The translations under genes were made by a program, and so were the position numbers. A DNA stretch of 64,000 nucleotides, taken from positions 1-64,000 of the forward strand of contig JANQQZ010000091.1 of the NCBI GenBank assembly GCA_028284805.1. Direction: 5' to 3'. This document shows positions 28,277-40,800 of this stretch, in pieces. Below the pieces are notes generated by a model, which did no database searches, had not been told where the DNA came from, and saw nothing but the letters and a program-made list of their open reading frames with translations. Origin of the DNA: Phycisphaerales bacterium (GTDB taxonomy: Bacteria > Planctomycetota > Phycisphaerae > Phycisphaerales > UBA1924). Positions within the stretch are counted from its first letter, which is position 1. Each line of letters begins with the position of its first letter.

Positions 28277-28665
28277 TGACCGCGCCGATCGGCCTCGGGA
28301 CCGATCTGATCGAGGTGCGCCGGATCGCGGATGCGATCGGGCGGCACGGCGACCGTTTCCTCGAACGGTGTTTCACCGATGACGAACGAAACGACGCGGA
28401 GCGTTCCGGGACCGAACGCGCAAACGAGCGATACGCGGCCCGGTTTGCGGCCAAGGAAGCGGTCCTGAAGGCTCTCGGCACAGGCTGGTCCATGGGCATC
28501 GGCTGGACCGACATCAGCGTTCATTCTGACACGTCCGGCGCGCCGAGCATCCGGCTGACGGGGCGTGCGGCGGAGATCGCGCAAGACCGGGCCATCCGCT
28601 CCTGGCTGTGCTCGATGACGCACACCGCGACACACGCGTCCGCGACAGCGATCGCGCTCGGTTAG
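28273..28665 (+). CDS. acpS: Holo-[acyl-carrier-protein] synthase
   Basis: IGLGTDLIEVRRIADAIGRHGDRFLERCFTDDE; RYAARFAAKEAVLKALGTG; SMTHTATHASATAIA. Confidence 0.93.
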   Translation: MMTAPIGLGTDLIEVRRIADAIGRHGDRFLERCFTDDERNDAERSGTERANERYAARFAAKEAVLKALGTGWSMGIGWTDISVHSDTSGAPSIRLTGRAAEIAQDRAIRSWLCSMTHTATHASATAIALG

Positions 28666-29594
28666 CCGGGCCCGGGGCTTTCTTCGGCGTCGAGCTTTGG
28701 TTCCAGTTCGCGCGCGTACCAATCCCGCCACGCGTTCGCGTCGTAGCCCAGATGACCCGTGGGTTCGCCCGCTGCCGCGGTGGTCATGTCGACCAGCACA
28801 CGGTGTACGTTCGTGCGGTACTCGTAGACGACGGCGTCCATCACGCGGAGCACGGTGCCGCTGGTCACCACGCCCACGGTGGGCTGGAACGCGACGACGC
28901 CGGTCGCGACGACGGGCGTGAGATCGGCGATGAACGCTTGCTGCGTGCCGACGACGATCTGGGCCAGGGCACCGGTTCGGACATTGCGTCCGCCCGAGTT
29001 TCTTGGCTGGAGCTGCGCCTGCGCGAGCAGGGGGACGGCACGGAGCAGGTTGTAGGTGCGTACGAGGTTGGCTGCGGCGTTGATCGGTCCGTCCTCGCCC
29101 GACCTGAGACCCATCGCCATCACACGCTGGGCGCCGAGGTCGGGCTTACCCTCGCCGACAAGACCGGCGAGTGTCGCCGACGCGTAGTCGCGGTGCGCCT
29201 CGTCGTCGTCTTCGAAGACGGCGATCCACGCGAGCATGGTCTGGGCGTGGATGCCCGCCTGCTCTGCAAACAGATCAACGAGGCCGTTGCGTACCGACAG
29301 AGGCTGACGCTCGAAAAGCTCGAGCAGAAGCGGGTAGATCCGGTCGTCGTGCATGAACGCGGAGAGTTCTTCCCAGCCGCGGCGGTAGGAGACCTCGCTT
29401 CGGCTGCGCTTGAAGAACTGCGCGAAGATCCTGCGGACGTTGCGTTCTGCCTCGAACTGCGGGCCGAGGGCCTGCTGCTGGGGGGCTGGCTGCGATGGAG
29501 CGTCGGTCTGTGCGGATGCCGGTGCCTGGGTGATACCCGCTGCGAGCAGGAGGCCGTACATCGCGGCGGTTGCGGGGCGTGCGGGTCGTGGCAT
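28662..29594 (-). CDS. Exported HEAT-like repeat protein, hypothetical
   Basis: Signal-like N-terminus, helical repeats; GAGGAG upstream of ATG 29594. Confidence 0.6.
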   Translation of the reverse strand: MPRPARPATAAMYGLLLAAGITQAPASAQTDAPSQPAPQQQALGPQFEAERNVRRIFAQFFKRSRSEVSYRRGWEELSAFMHDDRIYPLLLELFERQPLSVRNGLVDLFAEQAGIHAQTMLAWIAVFEDDDEAHRDYASATLAGLVGEGKPDLGAQRVMAMGLRSGEDGPINAAANLVRTYNLLRAVPLLAQAQLQPRNSGGRNVRTGALAQIVVGTQQAFIADLTPVVATGVVAFQPTVGVVTSGTVLRVMDAVVYEYRTNVHRVLVDMTTAAAGEPTGHLGYDANAWRDWYARELEPKLDAEESPGPG

Positions 29595-29649
29595 GGCCGG
29601 CTCCTCGTCGGTCATCGCGTTCGGACGCCCAATCTCGGAGCCGGTTCCG

Positions 29650-30366
29650 CTACTGGACGAGAACCACGGCGGTCTCGGTGTCGAGACGCGATGCCGCCGA
29701 GGTCGCCGCCGATCGGCTGGCGAAGGGCCCGGTGCGCACGGCGTACAGGGTCCTCGCCCCGCGTTGCACGGTCTCGATCCGTGGGGTGTCGAGCCCGCTC
29801 GAACGCGTCAGGCGTGACACCGCTTGTGCGTGGCGCTGAGCGCGGGCCTGGGTCGAGAACGATCCGAACTGTATCTGGTAGGCCCCGGGCTGCGAGGCGC
29901 TTCCAACAGAGTGGGTGCGTTGCGAGGGTTCGCTGGTTGCCGAATCGCGTGCCCGGAGCGCGTACCGGGCGGCCCACACACCGTCCGAACCGGCGAGCGA
30001 GTCGGATGCGATACCGAGCAGGCGGGAGGCCTCTGCATGGTCGCCACGCTCCTGCGCGATCAGCCCCAGCGTCGCCGCGGCTCTGCCCCGCACCTCGGGA
30101 TCCGATGACCGGATCAGCGGGTTGAGGAGCGAGACCGCCCGGTCGTGCTGCCCCAGTTCGGCCCGCGCCATGCCCTCGACGAGCCGCGCGTGCGTATCGC
30201 CAGCTGGAGCCCGCGAGGCAAGCGCAGCGGCCCCTGCATAGTCGCCGGACCTGTAGGCCCTCTTGTAATCAGAAGATGACGTGACAACGGGGGTTGGCGA
30301 GGTCGCGCACCCCGCGAGGAGCAGGGCGGCGATCAGGGCGGAGATCCCGGCGATCTTGTTCATCAT
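29650..30366 (-). CDS. Lipoprotein with TPR-like region and C-terminal SPOR domain
   Basis: ALIAALLLAGCATSP; GAYQIQFGSFSTQARAQRHAQAVSR...YAVRTGPFASRSAA. Confidence 0.8.
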   Translation of the reverse strand: MMNKIAGISALIAALLLAGCATSPTPVVTSSSDYKRAYRSGDYAGAAALASRAPAGDTHARLVEGMARAELGQHDRAVSLLNPLIRSSDPEVRGRAAATLGLIAQERGDHAEASRLLGIASDSLAGSDGVWAARYALRARDSATSEPSQRTHSVGSASQPGAYQIQFGSFSTQARAQRHAQAVSRLTRSSGLDTPRIETVQRGARTLYAVRTGPFASRSAATSAASRLDTETAVVLVQ

Positions 30367-30459
30367 GCATTTCCGATCGGCACGCCGAATGGTCATCCAA
30401 TAATCTCTCGGACCGGCTCCGGGCACCGGGGCCCTGGATGGCAAGGAGACGCCCACCCG

Positions 30460-31950
30460 ATGAGCGTGCACTGGCCCATTATCCGCTCTCTCGTGGCCCG
30501 CGCCAAGCAGCGGGTCGTCACCGACGACGCGCGGTCCTATCGCGGCATTGATCTGCTGGTCGCCGCGATGCACGTCGCGGGCGAGGTCGAGCGGACCTGT
30601 GCCTCCAGGCATGTCGGGCTGCTGCTGCCCACCAGCGGAGCCTTCCCCATCGCCGCCCTGGCCTCGTGGATGCTCGGCAAGGTCATCGTGCCTCTCAACT
30701 ACCTCCTCAAGCCCTCCGAGCTCGGGTACGTGATCGAGCACAGCGGCGTCGACACGGTCATCACTGTTCAGCCCATGCTCGACTTTCTGGGCTACGAGCC
30801 GGGTGGGTGCCGTCTGCTCCGCCTCGACCGGATCGACTTCCGCTCGGTCCCCGAGATGCGCTGGCCCGCGACCGCGACCGACGACGATCTGGCGATGATC
30901 CTCTACACCTCGGGAACCACGGGCCTGCCCAAGGGTGTCATGCTGTCGCACGGGAATCTCTCGGCCAACATCCGCCAGGGCATCGGGGGCATGGGAATCT
31001 CGAGCCGTGATGTCTTCCTCGGGGTCCTGCCGCAGTTCCACAGCTTCGGCGTCACGCAGCTCACACTGACGCCGCTCACGGTGGGTGGGCGGGTCGTCTA
31101 CACCGCGCGATTCCAGGCAAAGAAGATCCTCAATCTGATGCGCGAGCACGGCGCCACAGCGTTCGTCGGCATCCCCTCGATGTACAACGCGCTCGCGATG
31201 AGCAAGGAGGCTTCTGCCGAGGACGTCGCGCACATGCGGCTGCTGGTCTCGGGCGGCGAGCCGCTGCCCGATGCCGTACTGGAGCGGTTCGAGCAGAAGT
31301 TCGGCAAGACGATCTGCGAGGGCTACGGGATGACGGAGATGTCGCCCGCGACGCACTGTTGCACACCCGGGCAGCGTAAGCGTCACTCGGTTGGCCCGCC
31401 GCTGCCAGGTGTCGAGCAGCGGATCGTCGACCCTGAGAACGAGTCGGTGCTGGGCCCCAACGCCGACGGCGAGATCCGCATGCGTGGATCCAACATCATG
31501 CGCGGGTACTACCGCAACGCCGAGGCGACGGCGGAGGCGATCGATGCGCAGGGCTACATGCGTACGGGCGACATCGGACGGATCGACGACGACGGGTACC
31601 TGTTCATCACGGGGCGCCTGAAGGAGATGATCATCGTCGGGGGCGAGAACGTCTTCCCCCGCGAGGTTGAAGAGGTGCTTGTCAAGCAGGAAGCTGTTGC
31701 CGCCGCGGGGGTCTGCGGCGTGCACGACTCCATGCGCGGCGAGGTGGTGATCGCGTTCGTCGAGCTCGAGGAAGGGCTCTCGGCGACGCCCGAGGAGCTC
31801 CGGACCTGGTGCCGGGATCATCTCGCGGGCTACAAGTGCCCGCGCGAGGTGCACGTCGTTGACGAGCTGCCTCGCAACCCGACGGGCAAGATCATGCGCC
31901 GCGAGCTGCACACACTGCTGCCGAAACGCGACAACGCGTTGGCGGACTAG
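30460..31950 (+). CDS. AMP-dependent synthetase / long-chain acyl-CoA ligase family
   Basis: ILYTSGTTGLPKGVMLSHGNL; GYGMTEMSP; RTGDIGRIDDDGYLFITGRLKEMIIVGGENVFP. Confidence 0.92.
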   Translation: MSVHWPIIRSLVARAKQRVVTDDARSYRGIDLLVAAMHVAGEVERTCASRHVGLLLPTSGAFPIAALASWMLGKVIVPLNYLLKPSELGYVIEHSGVDTVITVQPMLDFLGYEPGGCRLLRLDRIDFRSVPEMRWPATATDDDLAMILYTSGTTGLPKGVMLSHGNLSANIRQGIGGMGISSRDVFLGVLPQFHSFGVTQLTLTPLTVGGRVVYTARFQAKKILNLMREHGATAFVGIPSMYNALAMSKEASAEDVAHMRLLVSGGEPLPDAVLERFEQKFGKTICEGYGMTEMSPATHCCTPGQRKRHSVGPPLPGVEQRIVDPENESVLGPNADGEIRMRGSNIMRGYYRNAEATAEAIDAQGYMRTGDIGRIDDDGYLFITGRLKEMIIVGGENVFPREVEEVLVKQEAVAAAGVCGVHDSMRGEVVIAFVELEEGLSATPEELRTWCRDHLAGYKCPREVHVVDELPRNPTGKIMRRELHTLLPKRDNALAD

Positions 31951-31979
31951 ACTCGGCGCACGCGAACCGGAGGGATGGC

Positions 31980-32624
31980 ATGGAGCTGTACGTCGATACC
32001 GCGAACCTGGACGAGATCAAGAAGGCCGCCGACCTGGGCGTGCTGGACGGCGTGACGACCAATCCATCCCTGATCGCCAAAGAAGGCATCGACTACGGCG
32101 AGCGGCTCGCCGAGATCTGCGAGGTCGTGAGCGGGCCGGTTTCGGCCGAGGTGATCGCGACCGACTACCAAGGCATGATGGCCGAGGCCGCGACCCGTAT
32201 CGGCATCGCGGAGAACATCGTCATCAAGCTGCCCTGCACCGCCGACGGCGTCCGCGCGTGCAAGTCGCTCGCTGATCAGGGCGTACGCACGAACATGACC
32301 CTCTGCTTCCAGCCGCTCCAGGCCTGGATGGTTGCCAAGGCGGGCGCGTTCCTCGTGAGCCCGTTCATCGGACGCATCGACGACATCGGGCAGGACGGCA
32401 TGGACCTCATCCATCAGATCCGCCAAGCCTACGACGCGCACGGCTACCAGACCAAGCTGCTCGCCGCGTCGATCAGGCACCCCAAGCACATGCTCGACTG
32501 CCTGCTCGCGGGTGCCGACGTTGCGACCGTGCCCTACAAGGTGATCGAGGGCCTGCTGAAGCACCCGCTGACGGATATAGGCCTGGAGAAGTTCCTCGCG
32601 GACTACGCCAAGGCGTTCAGCTGA
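31980..32624 (+). CDS. Transaldolase / fructose-6-phosphate aldolase family
   Basis: MELYVDTANLDEIKKAADLGVLDGVTTNPSLIAKEG; IVIKLPCTADGVRACK. Confidence 0.94.
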   Translation: MELYVDTANLDEIKKAADLGVLDGVTTNPSLIAKEGIDYGERLAEICEVVSGPVSAEVIATDYQGMMAEAATRIGIAENIVIKLPCTADGVRACKSLADQGVRTNMTLCFQPLQAWMVAKAGAFLVSPFIGRIDDIGQDGMDLIHQIRQAYDAHGYQTKLLAASIRHPKHMLDCLLAGADVATVPYKVIEGLLKHPLTDIGLEKFLADYAKAFS

Positions 32625-32628
32625 GGGC

Positions 32629-33096
32629 CTAGCTCAGTTCGAAGAGCACCTCGACCTCGACCGGTGTGCCAAGAGGCAGGGCGACCGAGCCGACCGCGGC
32701 ACGCGCGTGCCGTCCTGCCTCACCAAAGACCGCCTGCAGCAGCTCGCTCGCGCCGTTGGCGATGCCCGGCTGGGCCTTGAACCCCGGTGCCGAGGCGACC
32801 CACACGCCCACACGGACGACGCCGCTCAGCTCGCGACCTTCGGGGACGGCGTCGAGCGCCGCGGCGATCGCGCCGAGGGCGCACTGGCGGGCGCAGTCCG
32901 TCGCCTTTGCCTCGTCCACTCCGTCGGGCACGACGCCCTTGGCGATCAGCTTCCCATCGCGGATCGGGAGCTGCCCCGAGACGTAGACCAGATCGCCCGC
33001 GACCCGGGCCGGCACATATGCCGCGACGGGCGGGGTGGTCGCTGGGAGCTTCAGATCCATCCCGGCGAGGGCAGATTCGATCTGTGTTCGGTTCAT
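32629..33096 (-). CDS. RidA family protein
   Basis: GDLVYVSGQLPIRDGKLIAKG...AVFGEAGRHARAAVGSVALPLGTPVEVEVLFEL. Confidence 0.88.
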   Translation of the reverse strand: MNRTQIESALAGMDLKLPATTPPVAAYVPARVAGDLVYVSGQLPIRDGKLIAKGVVPDGVDEAKATDCARQCALGAIAAALDAVPEGRELSGVVRVGVWVASAPGFKAQPGIANGASELLQAVFGEAGRHARAAVGSVALPLGTPVEVEVLFELS

Positions 33097-33478
33097 CGGC
33101 ACCTTTCTTGCGGGACGTCCGAGATCACCTATACTACCAGTAGGAACCACGCACCCACTGGTGCGGATGGATCACTGGCATGCCAGAGGCGTGCGGAACC
33201 GGATCGGGTGGGCATTGAACGATGCTCTTATTCCGGCGGACCTCCGCCAATGCGATGAACCGGCCCCTTGGCCCGTGACGCACGCCGACAACCCGAAAGC
33301 CCCGCGTTGGCAGGACCCTCGGATAGGTGTTCCTTGTCTCCCTCGCGGGCTCTGGGATGCCCGGTGCGGCGTCTCGGGTGTCGGATTTCGGTGACGCGGG
33401 CGGTTGCCCCGTTGCCGCACGCACGGCGCGGTGATCCTCATGCGAACGGGGATGCCGCTCAGCCAAGGGAGGTTCATC

Positions 33479-34561
<1,083 letters not shown>

Positions 34562-34585
34562 TCTCGCCCGCAGTATGAACACTCT

Positions 34586-34617
34586 CTGGGGCCTCCGGCG
34601 ACCGCCGGGGGCCCCGG
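34586..34617 (+). terminator. 14-bp GC stem-loop between tandem pseudopilin genes
   Basis: CTGGGGCCTCCGGC-GACC-GCCGGGGGCCCCGG followed by CTTT. Confidence 0.5.
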
Positions 34618-34670
34618 CTTTGCGCACGACTCCACGCCCTGGCCGCGCACACCGTTCTCGGAGACCCGCC

Positions 34671-35714
34671 ATGCCGCGCCGCACCGTTCCGACTTCCGCC
34701 GCACGCCGCGCCTTCACGCTGATCGAGCTGCTGGTCGTCATCGCGATCATCGCGCTGCTGATCGGGATCCTGCTGCCTGCGCTGGCGGGGGCCCGCGCCT
34801 CGGCTCGCAAGGCCCAGGACAGCTCACAGATCCGCAACATCCTCAAGGGATTCGACACCTGGGCGCCCGACAACGACGGCTTCTACCCCCTGCCCAGCGT
34901 GCTCGACGCCTCCAACGCCACGATCGATACCAACGAGCCGCTCGAGAAGGACAACACGGGCAACATCTTCTCGATCCTGATCGCCGAGGGCGCTCTGCAG
35001 CCGGGCGAGTTCATCAGCCCCGTCGAGACGAACCTCGAGGTCGAGATCGACGAGGGGTACAACCGCGAGAACGACACCGGCGCGGGCGACCCGGCGCGGT
35101 CGGAGTTCTTTCTGTGGGATACCGGCTTTGCTGGCGTGACCGCCGAAGAGGGCACGGGCGGTGGCGACGAACGCGACCGGGTCGATGGCGTCGTCAAGGG
35201 CAACAACTCGTACGCCCACCTCCCCGCCTTCGGCGCGCGGCGCGGCAAGTGGCAGCAGGGAGGGGGCTCCAATCTCGCCCTCGCGAGCAACCGAGGCACG
35301 ATGTGGACCCTCAACACGTCCACCAACGCCTGGGACGTGCTCGAGATCGGGATCCCGGGCGGCGTTACCGGCTTCGATTCCAACGCCATGGAGTTCTACT
35401 CGCCTGGCGGCGAGTGGTCGGGCAACGTGGGGTTCGCCGACGGGCGCGTCGAGTTCGAGAACCAGCCCGACCCCGACGGCCTGCGCGTCGCGATCGACAA
35501 CGGAGACCAGACCATCTCCGACAACATCTTCTTCAACGAGAACGAGACGGGTGTCGCGGGCAGCGGCGGGCGCGAGAACCCCGACGAGGGCACCAACTCG
35601 TATCTCCGCCCGTGGTACGACGTGACCGCCGTTGCAGGGACCGAGGACGTTCGGGCGCTGCCCTGGGATCTTGCGGATTCCGGGCGTGCCAACGGCCGCG
35701 GCGGCGGCGACTGA
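34671..35714 (+). CDS. Pseudopilin, tandem paralog
   Basis: [65 protein letters not shown]. Confidence 0.88.
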   Translation: MPRRTVPTSAARRAFTLIELLVVIAIIALLIGILLPALAGARASARKAQDSSQIRNILKGFDTWAPDNDGFYPLPSVLDASNATIDTNEPLEKDNTGNIFSILIAEGALQPGEFISPVETNLEVEIDEGYNRENDTGAGDPARSEFFLWDTGFAGVTAEEGTGGGDERDRVDGVVKGNNSYAHLPAFGARRGKWQQGGGSNLALASNRGTMWTLNTSTNAWDVLEIGIPGGVTGFDSNAMEFYSPGGEWSGNVGFADGRVEFENQPDPDGLRVAIDNGDQTISDNIFFNENETGVAGSGGRENPDEGTNSYLRPWYDVTAVAGTEDVRALPWDLADSGRANGRGGGD

Positions 35715-35720
35715 CCCCGC

Positions 35721-37778
35721 CTACTCGACGTTGAGGCTTCGCACGTACTCGTTGAGTTCCGTCTCGCGCTGTGCGAGCTGCGATGACGCCTCAGTCCGCT
35801 CGGTGCGGATGGCTTCGAGCCGGTCCTCGTGCTGCTCGAGCGTGCGCAGGTACCGCCCGTGCAGGGTGTCCTGACGGCTGAGCGATCCCATGAGCCTCCG
35901 GACGCGTTCCTGGTCCTGAGCGAGGCGGCTGGTCTCGGCGTCGAGGCCCTGGATGCGTTTCTTGAGATCGTCGACCGCGCCGCGCCGCTCGGCGTAGCCC
36001 CGGAAGGCAGCCAGCACCTCGTCGGAGACCGACCCGTTGCGGTTGTACCGGATCATCTGCTCGAGGTCGAACGACATCAGGGCGATCCGGGTCGACGAGG
36101 TCCGGCTCTGGGTGGCCTCGAAGGCGACATCCTGCCCGGCGCCCGCGCCGATCTCGAACCGGTGGACCCCGGGGGCGGACTCGTAGAGCGGCGTCTTGGA
36201 ATCCAGATCCCAGCCCTCGAGCGCGTTGATCTCGAGGATCACGGTCCGCCCGCGCTGCTCGTCGTTGTTCGTGATCGTCACGCGGTCCACGACCTGGTTG
36301 AAGACGGTCTTGATCGCGACTCCGTCGCGGAAGCTGATCTTCTCGATGCGCTCGCGCCGGTTGACGGTGTTGCGCTCGATGCCGACGTCGAGGTCGACCC
36401 CGAAGGCGAGCATGCGGTCGTCGCCCGCGCCCACGTAGCCGATCTGGGCGTCGCCCGCGAACGCCGCGGCGTCGTAGACGCTCACCGGTCCAGGCATGAG
36501 CTTCAGGTCGGACGTGTTGGTCATCTCGAGCCCGCGCATGGGGTGATCGATGCCGTCGCTCGGGGACGAGATCGAGACGCGCCGTCCCGTGATCTCCTCG
36601 GTCAGGATAGGGATCATCGCGGACTGGCGCCTGCCCACGGTGACGGGGTCGTCGAGGCGGTAGAAGAAGACCTCGCCCGATTCGGCGGAGGACGCGCCGG
36701 CGACGAACGCGCCGGCGGCTTCCCGGAACGACAGACCGGGTGATGCCGGCACCGCATCGGCCATCTCGGTCACCACGGCTTCGCGGCCCGCGACGCTGCG
36801 CTGGAGGCCCAGCGAGTTCTGACCCGCTCCTCTGGCATCGAACCGATTGATCTCGGGATCGCGTCCGGCGGCGATGGTCCGCGGGCGCGCCGCGAGCTCG
36901 ACGGGCACGGGCACTGCCGGTCTCGGTGCGTAGAGCGGCTGAGAGAGCGGCATCGTGAACCCCACGGGCCGCCCCGCGACCAGGGAGAGGCTGACATCGT
37001 TCCAGTCGCTGTCCGTGGTGTTCTCGACGATCGCCCAGCCCTGCAGGCGGAGCGTGCCGTCGTCGTCCTCGGGGATCATCACGCGGTAACTGGTCTTCCA
37101 GACGGGCGTCTCCTGGGTGTAGACGGCGCTGACGCGTCGCTCGCCCGCCCCCCGGAGTTTGATCTCGAGCGAGCGGCTCTGCTCGGTCCGCTGCTCGGCC
37201 AGGGCGGCGAGCAGGGCCTCGAAGTCGGCCCGCAGTGCCTCGTCCTCGAAGGTGATCGAGGCGATCTCGTCGTCATGAACCGTGACGATGCCGCTCGGGC
37301 CCAGCAGGCTGACGCGGGCGCGGGTGGTGGTGCTGCCGTTGTCGTTCATCGTTGTGACGGCATCGGCGCCGAGGATCCGCCCAGGGATCGTGCCGCGCCC
37401 GGTGGCCTCGATCGTCACCTCGGCGCCCTTGAACCCGACCAGGATCAGGTTGAGCGTGAGCTGATTGGGCGACGAGACCCCGAGGGCCTCCAGCAGCCGA
37501 GCGACGGGTTCGTCGGCGGTGTAGGTCACCGCCCCGACCCGCCCGCCGTCGTAGTCGAGCACGACGAGCGACTTGAGGAGGTCGTCGATCTGGTCGGCTG
37601 AGGCATCGAGCTTCACGGTTGCGTCGCCCTGCACGGTGCCGCTCCGCTCGAACGCGCCGACGCCCGATCGGTAGAGGGTGACCGAGCTGACCGGGAGGGT
37701 CTGATCCTGCGCGGGCGCGAGCGCCGCGGGCATGCCTGCGAGCAGGGCGAGCGCGAGCGGTCGTCGGATGGCGTTCAT
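35721..37778 (-). CDS. DUF4139 domain exported protein
   Basis: SVTLYRSGVGAFERSGTVQGDATVKLDASADQIDDLLKSLVVLDYDGG; signal peptide. Confidence 0.75.
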   Translation of the reverse strand: MNAIRRPLALALLAGMPAALAPAQDQTLPVSSVTLYRSGVGAFERSGTVQGDATVKLDASADQIDDLLKSLVVLDYDGGRVGAVTYTADEPVARLLEALGVSSPNQLTLNLILVGFKGAEVTIEATGRGTIPGRILGADAVTTMNDNGSTTTRARVSLLGPSGIVTVHDDEIASITFEDEALRADFEALLAALAEQRTEQSRSLEIKLRGAGERRVSAVYTQETPVWKTSYRVMIPEDDDGTLRLQGWAIVENTTDSDWNDVSLSLVAGRPVGFTMPLSQPLYAPRPAVPVPVELAARPRTIAAGRDPEINRFDARGAGQNSLGLQRSVAGREAVVTEMADAVPASPGLSFREAAGAFVAGASSAESGEVFFYRLDDPVTVGRRQSAMIPILTEEITGRRVSISSPSDGIDHPMRGLEMTNTSDLKLMPGPVSVYDAAAFAGDAQIGYVGAGDDRMLAFGVDLDVGIERNTVNRRERIEKISFRDGVAIKTVFNQVVDRVTITNNDEQRGRTVILEINALEGWDLDSKTPLYESAPGVHRFEIGAGAGQDVAFEATQSRTSSTRIALMSFDLEQMIRYNRNGSVSDEVLAAFRGYAERRGAVDDLKKRIQGLDAETSRLAQDQERVRRLMGSLSRQDTLHGRYLRTLEQHEDRLEAIRTERTEASSQLAQRETELNEYVRSLNVE

Positions 37779-37854
37779 GGCGGGCTCCTTGGTCTGGAAA
37801 CATGCTACCAGACAGTTGGACGGCGCATCGCTCCGGACGGTTCGCGCGGGGCAC

Positions 37855-37860
37855 TAGGAT
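37855..37860 (+). promoter_or_regulatory. -10-like TAGGAT, 6 nt before FAD/Fe-S dehydrogenase ATG
   Basis: TAGGAT-CGGGTC-ATG. Confidence 0.45.
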
Positions 37861-37866
37861 CGGGTC

Positions 37867-40800
37867 ATGCCTGAGTTGCCGGTGCTGACCCCCCAGGACT
37901 TGGACCGCTTCGAGCGCGAGCGGGACACCATCGCCCGCGATCTGGCCAACGCGGTGCGCGGCGAGGTTCGGTTCTCGCCCCACGACCGAGGGCTGTACGC
38001 GACGGACGCCTCGATCTACCAGGTCGAGCCCCTAGGGGTGGTGGTCCCCGACTCGATCGAGGACGCGGAGGCGGCGGTGAAGTTCTGTGCCGGGCGGGGC
38101 CTGCCGATGCTGCCCCGGGGTGGGGGCACGAGCCTGGCCGGGCAGTGCGTGAACCGCGCGGTGGTGATCGATCTGTCCGCGCGGTGCCGGGGTGTGCTGC
38201 GCGTGAACGCGGAGGAACGCTGGTGCGAGGCCCAGAGCGGCACGACCATCGACGATCTGAACCGCCATCTCGCGGACACGGGGTTGTTCTTCGCTCCGGA
38301 CCCTTCGACGCTGCGTCAGGCGAACATCGGCGGGTGCATCGGGAACAACGCGGCCGGTACACGATCGGTCCGCTACGGGCGGACGTCCGAGAGCCTCCTC
38401 GCGGTCGATGCGATCCTGGCCTCGGGCATGCGCGTGCGGTTCGACAAGGGCGCAGCGACCCGCGACCCGGTCGCCAGGCGGATCACGGGCGACGTCATCG
38501 ATGTCGTTCAGCGCCACGAGCGGCTGATCCGCGAGCGGTTCCCGAAGACGCCCCGCCGAAATGCCGGGTACGCGCTGGACGCTGTATTGGCCCAGCTCGA
38601 TCAGCCCGGCTCGCCGCTCGAGAACGTCGATCTGTCGCAGCTGCTGTGCGGCTCTGAGGGCACGCTTGCGCTCACCGCCTCCGCCCGCCTGAAGCTTCAC
38701 CGGATCCCGACGCATAGAGCGCTCGCGGTCATCGGATTCGGCTCGGTCGACGAGGCGATCGCGATGGTCCCGGCGCTGCTGGAGGTCAGCCCCGGGGCGG
38801 TCGAGCTGCTCGACGATATGGTCATCGGCATGGCGCGCGAGAACCTGGAGTACCGGCGCTACGTCGATCTCATGCCCCAGCCGGGGACCGGTGACCTCGC
38901 GGCGGTTCTGTATGTCGAACTGCTTGAGCACGATCCGGGTGCGATCGATGAGGGTGAGCAGCGGGTCCGCGCAATCGCACAAGGCAGCCCGATCGAGGTG
39001 CACCGCGATCCGACAGCGATGGCCCGCGCGCTCAAACTCCGCCAGGCGGGCGAGCCCCTGCTGCACTCGATCCCGGGCGAGCGCAAGCCTCTGGGCTTCG
39101 TCGAGGACAACGCGGTGCCCGTCGAGAATCTCAGCCGCTTCGTGCGCGACTTCCGCGCGATCTGCGAGCGTCACGGCACCACCGCTGCATTCTACGCCCA
39201 CGCATCGGTCGGGGTGCTCCATGTGCGTCCGCTGCTGAGCCTGCGGTCCGCGTCCGATCGGGAGGCGGTTGTGAGCATCGCATCTGACGTTGCCGATCTG
39301 GCTAGATCCCTCGGTGGCGTGATGTCGGGCGAGCACGGCGACGGGCGTGCCCGGGGCCCTCTCCTCGAGCGGTACTTCGGGCCCGAACTGATGCGGGCTT
39401 TCGCGGAGATCAAGGCCATGTTCGATCCATCCGGGCTGCTGAACCCCGGGAACATCGTTGCGCCCTCCGCTCTCTCTTCGATCGTCGAGACGACGCGCGT
39501 GCACCCCTCCCGTGAGGAAGCCAGGGTGCCCCCGACCGAGACCTACTTCGAGTTTCGGGATCAGGAGGGATTCGGGCACGCCATCGAGCGATGCAACGGC
39601 GCCGGGGTGTGCCGCAAGACCACGGGGGGCACGATGTGCCCCTCGTACATCGCGACGATGGACGAGCGTCACTCCACGCGTGGGCGTGGGAACGCCCTTC
39701 GCCTGGCGGTGACCGGGCAGTTCGGGACACGAGGCGCCGCAGACTGGGACGACCCCGAGACGCACGAGACCCTTGACCTCTGTCTGAGCTGCAAGGCCTG
39801 CAAGGCCGAGTGCCCGAGCAACGTTGATGTCGCCCGGCTGAAAGCGGAGTACACGGCGCAGTCCTTTAGAGCCCGCGGGGGTGCCCCGCTGCAGGCAAGG
39901 GTGTTCGGGCACGTCCGCCTTGCGAACCGTCTTGGCTCTCTCGTTCCGAGCGTGAGCAACGCGGTCGCGAAGCTGTCGCCCGTGCGCGCGCTGATGAACC
40001 GTGCGCTCGGGCTGAGCCCAGAGCGATCGCTGCCCGTGTTCTCGCCCGCGCTTGGCCAGAGGCTCCGTCGCGAGGAGGAATCATCGGATGCGCTGCCGAC
40101 CGTGCTGCTCTACGGCGATTGCTTTACCGCTTACAACGAATCGGGGATCGGTGTTGCGGCGGCTCGCCTGCTGCGTGCGTTCGGGTATCGCGTGGTGTAT
40201 GCCGACGCGGGGTGCTGCGCCCGGGCGATGATCTCCACGGGACTGCTCCGCGACGCGATACGTGCGATGGAGAGGGGCGTCGTCAAGCTCGAACAGATGA
40301 TCGAGTCGCACAAGGCCAGGGCAGTGCTGGTGCTCGAGCCCTCGTGTCTCTCGGCGATCCGGGACGACTGGCTCGATCTGCGATCTGGCGTCTCACTCGA
40401 GCGGCGATCCGCGATCGCGGAACGGGCGATGCTCGTTGAGCAGTTTCTCGAAGCCCACTGGGACGCTCACCCCCGGCGCCCCGGGTTCGATCCGCCCGAG
40501 CGGCCCGTGCTCTTTCACGCGCACTGCCATCAGAAGGCGCTCTGGGGCAGCGAGTCGACGTCGGCGCTGCTCGAGCGGACGCTCGGGCAGGATCGTGTGC
40601 ACGCCCCCGACACCGGATGCTGCGGCATGGCAGGCTCGTTCGGCTATGCGCAACACCGCTACGAACTCTCGATGCGGATCGGAGAGCTGTCGGTCTTCCC
40701 GGCGATCCGCGATACGGAAGCCGGCGCCGACGTGCTTGCTTCGGGCACGTCCTGCCGTCACCAGATTCTTGATGGCACGGGGCGGCACGCCGAGCACCCG

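Noticed and set aside
38032-39912. 626-aa minus-strand ORF across the FAD/Fe-S dehydrogenase
   Set aside because: Shadow ORF with biased composition.
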